A stretch of DNA of 21,153 bases from an uncultured Prevotella sp. (GTDB lineage Bacteria > Bacteroidota > Bacteroidia > Bacteroidales > Bacteroidaceae). Below, in pieces: positions 1-7,384 of the stretch (its first letter is position 1; each line of letters starts with the position of its first letter). Below the pieces are notes generated by a model. It searched no databases, was not told the DNA's origin, and was given only the letters and a program-made list of their open reading frames with translations. The DNA lies in contig CAKPRX010000038.1 of assembly GCA_934183135.1 (NCBI GenBank), positions 1-21,153 of the forward strand, read 5' to 3'. The position numbers were made by a program, and so were the translations under genes.

Positions 1-108
1 ATAGGCAAGGAGCTGGACCGCACCCACGGCCTCGACTGGTACGACCACGGCGCTCGTTACTACGACCCCATGACAGGGAGATGGAACGTGGTGGATGCCT
101 TGGCGTAA
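1..108 (+). CDS. C-terminal end of an RHS-repeat-associated core domain protein (5' part outside window)
   Basis: Frame 1 is open from the window edge to a TAA and encodes 35 residues. They contain the signature of the RHS-associated core: GKELD, then HGLDWYDHGARYYDP, then GRWNVVDALA. RHS/YD-repeat proteins are large secreted or surface polymorphic-toxin or adhesion proteins whose core is normally followed by a variable C-terminal tip. Here the frame stops within what is usually '(V/T)DPLAEKYYSISPY...', so the expected end of the core and any toxin tip are missing. It may be a truncated or decayed copy, or a natural short end; the missing 5' part prevents a decision. It converges on the minus-strand hypothetical gene at 190-717. 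Confidence 0.75.
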   Translation: MGKELDRTHGLDWYDHGARYYDPMTGRWNVVDALA

Positions 109-189
109 AGCGCGGTGAACTGTAGGTGAAACTGGGTGAGATGGTGTCTGAAATATACTTTGCTGTAGGTAACCATGGCAATTAGGGCG

Positions 190-717
190 TTAGCTTAGTT
201 GGGTCATGTGGTAGCCCATGCGGCGCAGCTGTACCGCTATGCCCATGAGGTAGAGTTGGTGTAGGCAGGCTATGTAGCCCCTAAAGGCATCGCTGCTGCC
301 AGGCTGCAGGCCGGCATGGTGCAGGTGACTGTACGTGCGGCTGGCACACTCGGCCACCAGTCGGCGGGTAGCCGTGCGGTCAGCCTCAGAGAGTTGCAGC
401 ACCTCATCCATGATATAATCGTCCAGGTGGTCGTAGCCCTGCTGGTCGCGCAGGGTGTTGTATATATGGGGCTCGTGGCCATAGGTGTCCCAGGCCGTGT
501 CCCAGTAGTAAGCCATGGCCATGCCCACAAACATCATCCAGCCCAATGATACGGTGGGGTAGTTGGCAAACTCGCGTATGCCGTCGGGCATGTAGTCCTC
601 GCCTACCGAGGCCCACGCTTGTTCCAGGTCGGGGCACTCAGGCATGTGGGGGTCTATCTCCTGTCGGCCCTCTAAGTACTGGCGCAGGTCGTCTCTTATC
701 TCTTGTTCTATATTCAT
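190..717 (-). CDS. Conserved hypothetical protein, 175 aa
   Basis: The chosen start is the ATG at 717 (MNIEQEIRDDL...). The frame stays open upstream to a TTG at 747, but the ATG is preferred and leaves 33 nt after the radical SAM gene's stop. The product is acidic and soluble-looking, rich in His, Tyr and Trp, with a central patch PTVSLGWMMFVGMAMAYYWD and a following helix-rich half (DDYIMDEVLQLSEADR, RRLVAECASRTYSHLHH). I see no signal peptide, lipobox or catalytic motif. It resembles an uncharacterised protein type I associate with Bacteroidales, but I cannot name a family. It is probably co-transcribed behind the radical SAM gene. An immunity role towards the adjacent RHS end is conceivable, but the opposite strand and the shared transcription with the radical SAM gene argue against it. 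Confidence 0.75.
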   Translation of the reverse strand: MNIEQEIRDDLRQYLEGRQEIDPHMPECPDLEQAWASVGEDYMPDGIREFANYPTVSLGWMMFVGMAMAYYWDTAWDTYGHEPHIYNTLRDQQGYDHLDDYIMDEVLQLSEADRTATRRLVAECASRTYSHLHHAGLQPGSSDAFRGYIACLHQLYLMGIAVQLRRMGYHMTQLS

Positions 718-750
718 ATCTGTTGTAGTTCTGAGGGTTGTCGGCAAGTG

Positions 751-1530
751 TCAGTACGAGGCCGTGCAGGCTATGCCCAGCGCCTCTACCTGCTGGCGGA
801 TGCTGTCCAATTCGGCCGGTGTGGCCTTCTGTAGCATGGTGTCGGGCGTGGGCCGGTCTATGGTATATATCATCACCTCCTGAGGGGCTATGCGCTTCAG
901 GGCAGCCAGCCAGGGCTCTATATAATAAGGTGTGGTGTTGGTAACATCGTGCCCGGCCATGGTGCCGTGCATGAATAGGGTCTGGATGATGACATGTCCC
1001 TTGAAGGCAGCCATCTCCCGGATGATGTCGGCCACCCGGTAAGTGGGGTAGGTGGGCCTGTTTACCCGGGCGATGTACGCGTCGTCGGCCGTGTCCAGCT
1101 TCAGGATGTTGCAGTCTACCTTCATCAGCGCCCGCCTTACCTCCGGGCGGTGTATCTGGGTCGAGTTGCTCAGTACCGATATGCGCGCCTGTGGGCAATA
1201 GCGGTCGCGCAGGGCGGCCACATCGTCTACGATGGCCCCGAAGTCGGGGTGCGCGGTGGGCTCGCCGTTGCCGGCAAAGGTAAGTACGTCGGGATGCTCG
1301 CCCTGAGCCTCTAACTGCTGTAGCTGAGCCTCCAGGGCCTGGGCCACCTCGTGGCGAGTGGGCCGCGGACTGTGGGTGATGCGCTCGCGGTTGTACCCAC
1401 ATTCGCAGTAGATACAGTCGAAAGTGCAGTATTTGCCATCGCCCGGCATGAGGTTGATGCCTACGGAGAGGCCCAGCCTGCGGCTGTGTACGGGGCCGTA
1501 GATGGGCGAGTGGTGTAGCTGAGTGTTCAT
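751..1530 (-). CDS. Radical SAM protein, COG0731-like (wyosine-synthase-related)
   Basis: 259 residues from the ATG at 1530. The frame extends upstream of this, but the conserved N-terminus IYGPVHSRRLGLSVGINLMP begins just after this Met. The [4Fe-4S]/SAM motif is CX3CX2C: C35, C39 and C42 in KYCTFDCIYCECG. It is followed by a GNGEPT motif (about 88-92) that contacts SAM. The 'GPVxSRRLGxSxGI(N/D)xxP' start is typical of the COG0731 group related to archaeal and eukaryotic Taw1/TYW1. In bacteria the substrate of this group is generally unknown, so the reaction is not assigned here. A -7 element and a leader of about 80 nt lie upstream, and the 175-aa hypothetical gene follows on the same strand. 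Confidence 0.88.
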   Translation of the reverse strand: MNTQLHHSPIYGPVHSRRLGLSVGINLMPGDGKYCTFDCIYCECGYNRERITHSPRPTRHEVAQALEAQLQQLEAQGEHPDVLTFAGNGEPTAHPDFGAIVDDVAALRDRYCPQARISVLSNSTQIHRPEVRRALMKVDCNILKLDTADDAYIARVNRPTYPTYRVADIIREMAAFKGHVIIQTLFMHGTMAGHDVTNTTPYYIEPWLAALKRIAPQEVMIYTIDRPTPDTMLQKATPAELDSIRQQVEALGIACTASY

Positions 1531-1614
1531 AATGGTGTGGTTTATAATGATGTAGCCAGCCCTGCCCCGAGGTGTCGGAGGCACCGATAGGGGCGTGGCC
1601 AGGCTGCCTGTGTA

Positions 1615-1622
1615 CAAAGTTA
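1615..1622 (-). promoter_or_regulatory. Bacteroidetes -7 element for the radical SAM gene
   Basis: Read on the minus strand this is TAACTTTG, an exact TAnnTTTG match, followed by TACA. No TTTG is present at the expected -33 spacing. A start near 1608 would give a leader of roughly 78 nt before the ATG at 1530. The leader contains a GGTG/CACC hairpin (about 1571-1585). Confidence 0.5.
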
Positions 1623-1686
1623 CGGTTATTTTCAGGCTTATCACGTTAATGGTGGTTAAAATGTCGTATAATAGGTATTTTTTTTG

Positions 1687-1694
1687 TTCCTTTG
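1687..1694 (+). promoter_or_regulatory. Probable -7 element of the ftsX operon
   Basis: TTCCTTTG followed by CACC, one mismatch from TAnnTTTG, after an A/T-rich stretch including a T8-9 run, 45 nt upstream of the ftsX ATG. No good -33 TTTG is seen, so the assignment rests on the -7 element and its position. Confidence 0.45.
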
Positions 1695-1738
1695 CACCAA
1701 AATTGGTATATTATATCCTATTTATATCCTATCGGTAA

Positions 1739-2620
1739 ATGGCTAAGAAACGTTCTAAGGCTCGCAGCAGGCATGGTCTGCAGTCTGTAACACTCTGCAT
1801 CAGCACCGCCATGGTGCTCGTTTTGTTAGGCTTGGTGGTATTCTCCGTGCTGGTGGCCCGCAATACCTCAGCATTTGTCAAGGAAAATCTGGTGGTTACC
1901 GTGCTGTTCGACCAGGACATGACCACCCCCGAGGCCCAGCAGCTGTGTGCCCGGCTGAAGACCCGTCCCTATATTAACAAGCTCGACTTTGTGAGCAAGG
2001 AGCGTGCCCTGAAGGAGCAGACGCAGGTTCTGGGCACCGACCCGACCGACTTTACCAACGGGGAGAACCCCTATCTGCCCTCGGCCGACATCACCCTGAA
2101 GTCAGACTATGCCAATAACGACTCGCTCACCTGGATTGCCGCCGAGCTGCGTAAGTATCCCAAGGTGAGTGACATCACCTATCAGAAGGACTTGGTCGAG
2201 AGCGTCAACCAGAACCTGGCCAAGGTGAGCATGGTACTCTTGGTGATAGCCGTGCTGCTCACCTTCGTTTCGTTCTCGCTCATCAGCAACACCGTGCGGC
2301 TGGGTGTCTATGCCCGTCGCTTCACCATACACACCATGAAGCTGGTGGGAGCCTCGTGGGGCTTCATCCGCCGGCCGTTCCTGGTGCGCGCCGCCGTGGT
2401 GGGCATCATAGCCGCCGTGGTGGCCTCTGCCGTGCTGGGTGCCGGTGTCTATGGCATCTTTACCTACGCGCCCGATGTCTCTACGGTGGTTACCTGGCAG
2501 GTGCTGGCCATCACCGCCCTTACCGTCTTCCTCTTTGGCATCGTCATTACGGTCATCAGCGCCGGCATCTCTGTCAACAAGTTTCTGAAGATGAAGGCTG
2601 GCGACCTGTATAAAATCTGA
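1739..2620 (+). CDS. ftsX: Cell-division ABC transporter permease FtsX
   Basis: 293 aa. The FtsX layout is complete: a basic cytoplasmic N-terminus (KKRSKARSR), TM1 at about 19-40, an extracytoplasmic domain at about 41-160, then TM2-TM4 at about 162-185, 216-240 and 253-277. The coupling-helix sequence TMKLVGASWGFIRRPF (about 199-214) is typical of FtsX and would contact the ATPase FtsE, which is not in this window. The FtsEX complex sits in the inner membrane at the septum and controls peptidoglycan hydrolases through the extracytoplasmic domain. It is the first gene of the six-gene cluster, with 19 nt to the next ORF. FtsX without adjacent ftsE fits the Bacteroidetes arrangement as I know it. 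Confidence 0.95.
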   Translation: MAKKRSKARSRHGLQSVTLCISTAMVLVLLGLVVFSVLVARNTSAFVKENLVVTVLFDQDMTTPEAQQLCARLKTRPYINKLDFVSKERALKEQTQVLGTDPTDFTNGENPYLPSADITLKSDYANNDSLTWIAAELRKYPKVSDITYQKDLVESVNQNLAKVSMVLLVIAVLLTFVSFSLISNTVRLGVYARRFTIHTMKLVGASWGFIRRPFLVRAAVVGIIAAVVASAVLGAGVYGIFTYAPDVSTVVTWQVLAITALTVFLFGIVITVISAGISVNKFLKMKAGDLYKI

Positions 2621-2639
2621 AAAACAATAGCAACGCAAT

Positions 2640-2891
2640 ATGGAAAAAAGAAATTTCGCTTTTGACAAGGTAAACTTTATCCTGATAGCCATCAGCATGC
2701 TGGTGGTGGTTCTCGGATTTGTCCTTATGTCGGGCTCGGGCTCCTCCGATACCCACTATGACCCCGATATATTCAGCGCGATGCGCATTAAGGTTGCCCC
2801 CGTGGTGTGCTTCGTGGGATTTGTATCTATGATTTACGCCGTGGCCCGCAAGCCCAAGGACGGCGACAACAAAGGAAAGGACAACGACTGA
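2640..2891 (+). CDS. DUF3098 family small membrane protein
   Basis: 83 aa with two predicted membrane helices (about 11-30 and 48-67) separated by a short loop with [11 protein letters not shown], and a charged C-terminal tail ([15 protein letters not shown]). The N-terminal F(A/S)FxKxNFxLI pattern ([15 protein letters not shown]) and the position between ftsX and uppP identify the DUF3098 family of Bacteroidetes. Function is unknown. Conserved linkage suggests an envelope or division role, but that is inference. Its TGA overlaps the uppP ATG by one base, implying translational coupling. Confidence 0.88.
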   Translation: MEKRNFAFDKVNFILIAISMLVVVLGFVLMSGSGSSDTHYDPDIFSAMRIKVAPVVCFVGFVSMIYAVARKPKDGDNKGKDND

Positions 2892-3691
2892 TGGACTGGT
2901 TACAAGCATTATGGTTGGGCATTATCCAGGGACTTACCGAGTATCTGCCCGTAAGCAGTAGCGGCCACCTTACCATCGCCTCGCACCTGTTTGGCATCGA
3001 GGGCGAGGAGAACCTGGCCTTTACCATCGCCGTACATGTGGCCACCGTGCTCAGCACCCTGGTCATCCTGTGGAAGGAGATAGCATGGATATTCCGTGGC
3101 CTCTTCCGCTTCCAGTACAATGACGAGACCCGCTATGTGGCCAACATTGTTGTCTCGATGATACCCGTAGGCATCGTGGGGGTGTTCTTCAAGGACAAGG
3201 TCGAGGAAGTCTTCGGCTCCGGACTGGCCATCGTGGGTGCCATGCTGCTGGTTACGGCCCTGCTGCTCACCTTCTCATACTACGCCAAGCCCCGTGTCAA
3301 GGACACCATCAGCCTGAAGGATGCCTTCATCATCGGCCTGGCCCAGGCCGTGGCCGTACTGCCCGGCCTGTCGCGCTCGGGCTCTACCATAGCCACCGGT
3401 CTGCTCCTGGGCAATAACAAGGCCCGGCTGGCCCAGTTCTCGTTCCTCATGGTCATACCTCCCATCTTGGGCGAAGCCCTGCTGGACACCGTCAAGATGG
3501 TCAAGCACGGCACCGCCGCCGTCATGGGCGACATCTCCTTAGGCGTGTTGGCCGTAGGCTTCATCGCCGCCTTTGTGTCAGGCTGTGTGGCCTGCAAGTG
3601 GATGATTAACATCGTAAAGCGAGGCAAGTTGGTCTACTTCGCCATCTATTGTGCCATCGTGGGTGTCATCACGCTGTTGTTCTCGCTTTAA
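2891..3691 (+). CDS. uppP: Undecaprenyl-diphosphatase UppP (BacA)
   Basis: 266 aa, normal length. It dephosphorylates undecaprenyl pyrophosphate at the inner membrane, recycling the lipid carrier for peptidoglycan and surface polysaccharides. Both family signatures are present: [14 protein letters not shown] (13-26, with the catalytic-site Glu17) and [14 protein letters not shown] (157-170, with Arg162). About seven to eight hydrophobic helices are visible. I chose the ATG that overlaps the DUF3098 stop because the conserved [14 protein letters not shown] start is there, although the frame is open further upstream. Only 9 nt separate it from truB. Confidence 0.97.
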   Translation: MDWLQALWLGIIQGLTEYLPVSSSGHLTIASHLFGIEGEENLAFTIAVHVATVLSTLVILWKEIAWIFRGLFRFQYNDETRYVANIVVSMIPVGIVGVFFKDKVEEVFGSGLAIVGAMLLVTALLLTFSYYAKPRVKDTISLKDAFIIGLAQAVAVLPGLSRSGSTIATGLLLGNNKARLAQFSFLMVIPPILGEALLDTVKMVKHGTAAVMGDISLGVLAVGFIAAFVSGCVACKWMINIVKRGKLVYFAIYCAIVGVITLLFSL

Positions 3692-3700
3692 CCGGTTCTT

Positions 3701-4402
3701 ATGAACTTCAAGACAGGCGAGATATTTGCCATCGACAAGCCTTACAAGTTGTCCAGCTTTGGGGCCCTGGCCCATGTGCGCTACCTGCTTACCCACACGC
3801 TGGGCCACAAGGTCAAGATAGGCCATGCCGGAACCCTCGACCCGCTGGCCACTGGCGTGCTCATACTCTGTACGGGTAAGTGTACCAAGCAGATAGAGGC
3901 CCTGCAAGCCCATACCAAGGTCTACGAGGCCACGCTGCAGCTTGGGGCCACCACCGCCAGCTACGACCGCGAGCACGAGGTCAACGCCACCTATCCCACC
4001 AGCCACATTACCGAGGACATGATACGCCAGGCGCTCACCCAGTTTGTGGGCGACATCCAGCAGATACCCCCTACCTACAGCGCCTGTAAGGTGGGCGGCG
4101 AGCGAGCCTACTCCCTGCGCCGCGCTGGCGAGGAGGTGGTGCTCAAGCCCAAGGATGTGCATATAGACGACATCACCCTGACCGCCTTTGACCCAGCCAC
4201 CATGCAGATGGGGCTGCGTGTTACCTGTGGCAAGGGCACCTACATACGCGCCCTGGCCCGCGACCTGGGCCGGGCACTCGGCAGCGGGGCCTACCTTACC
4301 TCGCTGCGCCGTACTCGTGTGGGCGACTACACGGTAGACAACTGTGTAGACTATGACCACTTCCAGGAATGGTTAGATAATCAAGAAATAGAAAAGATAT
4401 AA
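3701..4402 (+). CDS. truB: tRNA pseudouridine(55) synthase TruB
   Basis: 233 aa. It converts U55 in the T-loop of tRNAs to pseudouridine. The catalytic motif [14 protein letters not shown] is present with the nucleophilic Asp47. Further TruB motifs are [10 protein letters not shown] near the N-terminus, [25 protein letters not shown] in the centre, and [15 protein letters not shown] plus [12 protein letters not shown] near the C-terminus. It ends shortly after the catalytic domain, so it lacks the extended C-terminal PUA-like domain of longer TruB proteins, a short form common in Bacteroidetes as far as I know. Its TAA overlaps the queA ATG by one base. Confidence 0.96.
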   Translation: MNFKTGEIFAIDKPYKLSSFGALAHVRYLLTHTLGHKVKIGHAGTLDPLATGVLILCTGKCTKQIEALQAHTKVYEATLQLGATTASYDREHEVNATYPTSHITEDMIRQALTQFVGDIQQIPPTYSACKVGGERAYSLRRAGEEVVLKPKDVHIDDITLTAFDPATMQMGLRVTCGKGTYIRALARDLGRALGSGAYLTSLRRTRVGDYTVDNCVDYDHFQEWLDNQEIEKI

Positions 4403-5568
4403 TGAAACTATCGCAGTTCAAGTTCAAATTGCCCGAGGAGCAGATAGCGCTCTATCCGCATAGTGTGTATCACGACTTTGTCAACGACAAGGGCGAGAAG
4501 GAGACTTGCCGTATTACCCGCCGCGATGAGTGCCGCCTCATGGTGCTGCACCGTAAGTCGCAGACCATCGACCTGTACAAGAAGGATGACAAGGGCCATC
4601 CCATCGAGGGCGAGTACCTCGACTTCCGTAATGTACTCGACTACTTTGATGAGGGCGACACCTTTGTCTTCAATGATACCAAGATATTTCCTGCCCGCCT
4701 CTATGGCACCAAGGAGAAGACCGATGCCAAGATAGAAGTGTTCCTGCTGCGCGAGCTGAATGAGGAGATGCGCCTGTGGGATGTACTGGTAGAGCCGGCG
4801 CGCAAGATACGCATCGGCAATAAGTTGTTCTTTGACGAGTCGGGCACCATGGTGGCCGAGGTTATCGACAACACCACCAGCCGTGGCCGTACCCTGCGGT
4901 TCCTCTACGACTGTCCCCACGATGAGTTCAAGCGCGAGCTCTTCGCCCTGGGCGAGGCCCCGCTGCCCCGCTATATCATAGACCGCCGCGAGAACCATCA
5001 CGGTACCGCCGATGACCTGGAGGACTTCCAGTGTATCTATGCCAAGAACGAGGGAGGTGTAACAGTGCCTGCCTCGGGACTGCATTTCAGCCGTGAGCTG
5101 ATGAAGCGTATGGAGATTAAGGGTATCGAGAGCGCCTTTATCACCCTGCACTGTGGGCTGGGTGCCTTTCACGATATAGAGGTCGAGGACCTTACCAAGC
5201 ACAAGATGGACTCTGAGCAGATGTTTATTACCCGCGAGGCTTGCGACAAGGTAAACCATGCCAAGGCAGTGGGCCACCATGTGTGCGCTGTGGGCACCAG
5301 CGTGGTCAAGGCCACCGAGACCGCCGTGGGAACCGACGGCCTGCTCAAGGAGTACGAGGGCTGGACCAACAAGTTTATCTTCCCGCCCTACGAGTTCGGC
5401 CTGGCCGACACCATGATAGCCAACTTCTATCACCCGTATTCCACCCTGCTCATGGAGACGGCCGCCTTTGGTGGCTACGACCTCGTCATGGAGGCTTACA
5501 ACCAGGCTGTGAAGCATGGCTACATGTTCGGCTGTTATGGCGATGCCATGCTCATACTCAATGACTAA
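4402..5568 (+). CDS. queA: S-adenosylmethionine:tRNA ribosyltransferase-isomerase QueA
   Basis: 388 aa. It transfers and isomerises the ribosyl moiety of SAM onto preQ1 at tRNA position 34 to give epoxyqueuosine. Family landmarks: [14 protein letters not shown] at the N-terminus, [70 protein letters not shown] and [11 protein letters not shown]. It is longer than the roughly 350-residue E. coli enzyme, mainly because of an insertion near the N-terminus (about 22-45, rich in charged residues) and one around the acidic linker [13 protein letters not shown]. It partners functionally with truB as a second tRNA modifier in the operon. It overlaps folK by 8 nt. Confidence 0.96.
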   Translation: MKLSQFKFKLPEEQIALYPHSVYHDFVNDKGEKETCRITRRDECRLMVLHRKSQTIDLYKKDDKGHPIEGEYLDFRNVLDYFDEGDTFVFNDTKIFPARLYGTKEKTDAKIEVFLLRELNEEMRLWDVLVEPARKIRIGNKLFFDESGTMVAEVIDNTTSRGRTLRFLYDCPHDEFKRELFALGEAPLPRYIIDRRENHHGTADDLEDFQCIYAKNEGGVTVPASGLHFSRELMKRMEIKGIESAFITLHCGLGAFHDIEVEDLTKHKMDSEQMFITREACDKVNHAKAVGHHVCAVGTSVVKATETAVGTDGLLKEYEGWTNKFIFPPYEFGLADTMIANFYHPYSTLLMETAAFGGYDLVMEAYNQAVKHGYMFGCYGDAMLILND

Positions 5569-5971
5569 ACATACCGTATATCTGGCCCTCGGCGCCAATA
5601 TAGGCGACCGCCGTGCTACCATGCTGAGGGCCATAGCACGCATCAATGAGCTGATTGGCACCGTAGAGCGCCAGTCAGCTCTTTATGAGACTGAGCCCTG
5701 GGGGTTCGCGTCGGCCCACCGCTTTCTCAATGCCTGTGTGCGCGTGTCCACTACGCTCACCCCCCACCAGTTGCTCACCGCCACGCAGCAGATAGAGCGT
5801 GCGCTGGGTCGTACGGCCAAGTCGGCCGGTGGCGTGTATCACGATAGGGTCATAGATATAGACATCCTGCTCTACGACGACATCCATGTCGATGAGCCCG
5901 ACCTCAAGATACCCCACCCGCTTATGAATGAGCGCGACTTTGTGATGATACCGTTATGCGAGATAATGTAG
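5561..5971 (+). CDS. folK: 2-amino-4-hydroxy-6-hydroxymethyldihydropteridine diphosphokinase (HPPK)
   Basis: 136 aa, single-domain HPPK. It transfers pyrophosphate from ATP to 6-hydroxymethyl-7,8-dihydropterin in folate synthesis. Motifs: [12 protein letters not shown] (7-18), [11 protein letters not shown] (39-49) with a pterin-contacting region, and [14 protein letters not shown] (94-107) with the Mg-binding aspartates, then [20 protein letters not shown]. The start is the ATG at 5561 lying inside the queA stop region (ATGACTAA). The frame is open upstream, but the conserved N-terminus begins at this Met. It is the last recognised gene of the ftsX cluster. Confidence 0.95.
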   Translation: MTKHTVYLALGANIGDRRATMLRAIARINELIGTVERQSALYETEPWGFASAHRFLNACVRVSTTLTPHQLLTATQQIERALGRTAKSAGGVYHDRVIDIDILLYDDIHVDEPDLKIPHPLMNERDFVMIPLCEIM

Positions 5972-6111
5972 TGCGGTTGCTTTTGGCTGGGCCTGTCTGG
6001 GTGGCGCTGCTGTTAGGTGTCGCGCGGTGCCGTGAGGCGGTGTCAGATGACCACAAGAAAAAGGCAACTTTAAACGGCTTAAAGTCAAGGCACTGGTCAT
6101 TAGGTTCCTAA
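5956..6111 (+). CDS. Possible small membrane-anchored ORF, 51 aa
   Basis: An ATG inside the 3' end of folK opens a 51-codon frame. The product begins [21 protein letters not shown], i.e. a short basic start and a hydrophobic helix, then ARC and a Lys-rich tail (DDHKKKATLNGLKSRHWSLGS). Its stop codon lies inside the first GTCATTAG palindrome. The overlap with folK matches the coupled style of the operon, but nothing here is recognised and the hydrophobic run may be chance in GC-rich DNA. Confidence 0.2.
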   Translation: MRDNVVRLLLAGPVWVALLLGVARCREAVSDDHKKKATLNGLKSRHWSLGS

Positions 6112-6179
6112 TGACGGTCATTAGAAACGAAAAGACCGGTCTTTAGACTTCCCGGAGCCGTCATTAGAACTCTAATGAC
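6067..6179 (+). repeat. Four short palindromes in series, about 30-32 bp apart
   Basis: Perfect inverted repeats: 6067-6085 (ACTTTAA, 5-nt loop, TTAAAGT); 6096-6115 (GTCATTAGG, TT, CCTAATGAC); 6131-6144 (AAAGACC/GGTCTTT); 6160-6179 (GTCATTAGA, AC, TCTAATGAC). An extra GGTCATTAG half-site lies at 6116-6124. The centres are 6076, 6105.5, 6137.5 and 6169.5. The array is in the non-coding gap between folK and the lipoprotein gene, ending 44 nt before its -33 element. It could be an operator array or an intergenic palindromic repeat element. Confidence 0.7.
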
Positions 6180-6223
6180 CGATAGTGTTAAAAATGCCCC
6201 CCCAAAAAAAAACTAAAGAAATA

Positions 6224-6255
6224 TTTGGCAGCTTTCTGTCTTATGCTTATATTTG
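6224..6255 (+). promoter_or_regulatory. Consensus Bacteroidetes promoter of the lipoprotein/receptor operon
   Basis: TTTG at 6224-6227, exactly 20 bp, then TATATTTG at 6248-6255: a full match to TTTG-N20-TAnnTTTG. The predicted start is near 6261. A C7A9 tract (6197-6212) lies just upstream of the -33 element and could act as a curved or UP-like sequence. Confidence 0.8.
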
Positions 6256-6265
6256 CACCATCCAT

Positions 6266-6291
6266 CAAGACAATCAGCCTTATTGTCGTTG
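6266..6291 (+). promoter_or_regulatory. Leader hairpin in the lipoprotein mRNA
   Basis: GACAAT (6269-6274) pairs with ATTGTC (6282-6287) and the stem extends by three pairs (CAA with TTG) past one bulged G. It sits immediately after the predicted transcription start. It may stabilise or control the mRNA; no known riboswitch class is recognised. Confidence 0.3.
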
Positions 6292-6328
6292 GATGTAGCT
6301 TAAAGACCCATAATAAAAACTGCCAGAT

Positions 6329-7372
6329 ATGAACAAGAAACACGCTTTATTATCTTTAAGCATTTGTATATGCACTGGTTGCCAACAGGGGGGGGCTGTT
6401 GGCGACAGATATGACACGGTCGAGGATATTCCACAGCAGCAGATACTTTTTACGAAAGCAGGTTCTAATAGCTTGGTAAAGGGCAGTGGAAGTTTCGCGG
6501 TGGTACATGACACGGTGTTCTTTGTAGACTATTACTATGACTACAATGATGGCAAGGAGCTGAGCCTCTTCTCTCTGCGTGGTGGGAAAAAAGAGCGCCT
6601 GGTAGACAGATACAAGTCTGGGCCGATAGAGTTGAGTTGCTCAGACAGACGCCTGGGGCTGTTCCGCAGAGGTTGGCGGGCCTCGTACAGAGAGTATCTG
6701 CTGGACTCTATTCATGCACACAAAGTGGTATGTACAGACAGCATATCCCTACAGGACATAGACCATATACAGAAGGCCTGTGGGCTGTATATATGTGCCA
6801 AGGTAACAGGTGGCGGGCCCCATATAATAGATGTATATAATGCTAAGGGGCACCTGGTGGACAGCGTGGACCCATACGATGGTCTGCTGGACTCGGTAGC
6901 AGACCCCAATAACCGGTATGCCTTGGGTCAAGGCTTCTTGGGGTATAACAAGAAAGGCGGGTATGTGGTCTTCTCTTCTATATTTATGGGCTTTATAAGG
7001 CTTTATAATATAGTTGATAATAAACTGGTTGCCAAAAGAACTTATTATATAGGCACGGGTGTGCCCGACGTGTTAAAGTTTAATGTTACGAATGGTACCG
7101 ATATATATTCAGAAGGTATCTGTAATGATGACGAGAATGTCTATATACTTTATAAGAAGTGGCGGGCATCTGACAGACCCCGGTATAACTATATATTGAG
7201 GCTGGATAAAAAGGGCAATCTGGACTGCCTGAAGGCAAATGTCAACTTGGTGCAGCTCAATGCCGCCAATGGCAGACTATATGGTATCGTCAAATATGGT
7301 AAGTTGGGAAATATGCTGGTAACGGCTAAACTGCCACACGCTAAGGATGCAAACAACAATAATAATCACTAA
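6329..7372 (+). CDS. Predicted lipoprotein, probable 6-bladed beta-propeller (BF3164/TolB-like)
   Basis: 347 aa with a lipoprotein signal peptide: KK, a hydrophobic stretch, then ICTGC with Cys18 as the lipidation site. The -3 residue is Cys rather than Leu, so the lipobox is imperfect. No acidic residues follow the Cys, so the Bacteroidetes surface-export signal is not obvious and a periplasm-facing location is more likely. The rest is a series of Tyr-rich beta-strand repeats (VVHDTVFFVDYYYD, GLYICAKVT, GGYVVFSS, ENVYILYKKW, GRLYGIVKY), as in 6-bladed propeller lipoproteins of Bacteroidales. The DNA is more A/T-rich, with many TATA/ATA codons, than the flanking operons, which suggests an accessory gene. 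It lies 12 nt before the receptor gene. It likely acts with that receptor, but ligand and function are unknown. Confidence 0.8.
   Translation: MNKKHALLSLSICICTGCQQGGAVGDRYDTVEDIPQQQILFTKAGSNSLVKGSGSFAVVHDTVFFVDYYYDYNDGKELSLFSLRGGKKERLVDRYKSGPIELSCSDRRLGLFRRGWRASYREYLLDSIHAHKVVCTDSISLQDIDHIQKACGLYICAKVTGGGPHIIDVYNAKGHLVDSVDPYDGLLDSVADPNNRYALGQGFLGYNKKGGYVVFSSIFMGFIRLYNIVDNKLVAKRTYYIGTGVPDVLKFNVTNGTDIYSEGICNDDENVYILYKKWRASDRPRYNYILRLDKKGNLDCLKANVNLVQLNAANGRLYGIVKYGKLGNMLVTAKLPHAKDANNNNNH
6381..6403 (+). repeat. G8 tract inside a perfect hairpin in the lipoprotein CDS
   Basis: GCCAACAG (6381-6388) and CTGTTGGC (6396-6403) are perfect inverted copies with a loop of seven G. The homopolymer is G8 (6388-6395). 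It encodes the residues directly after lipobox Cys18. Gain or loss of one G leads to an early stop in either alternative frame. Confidence 0.8.
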
Positions 7373-7384
7373 TACTGGAAGTTT

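Noticed and set aside
2536..2556. GTCATTA-like sequence inside ftsX
   Set aside because: It encodes the conserved GIVITVIS membrane helix and lacks the inverted partner; chance match.
4408..5661. Long minus-strand open frame (417 codons) opposite queA
   Set aside because: It is exactly antisense to the well-supported queA/folK genes; the translation has no domain and reflects GC-rich third-codon bias.
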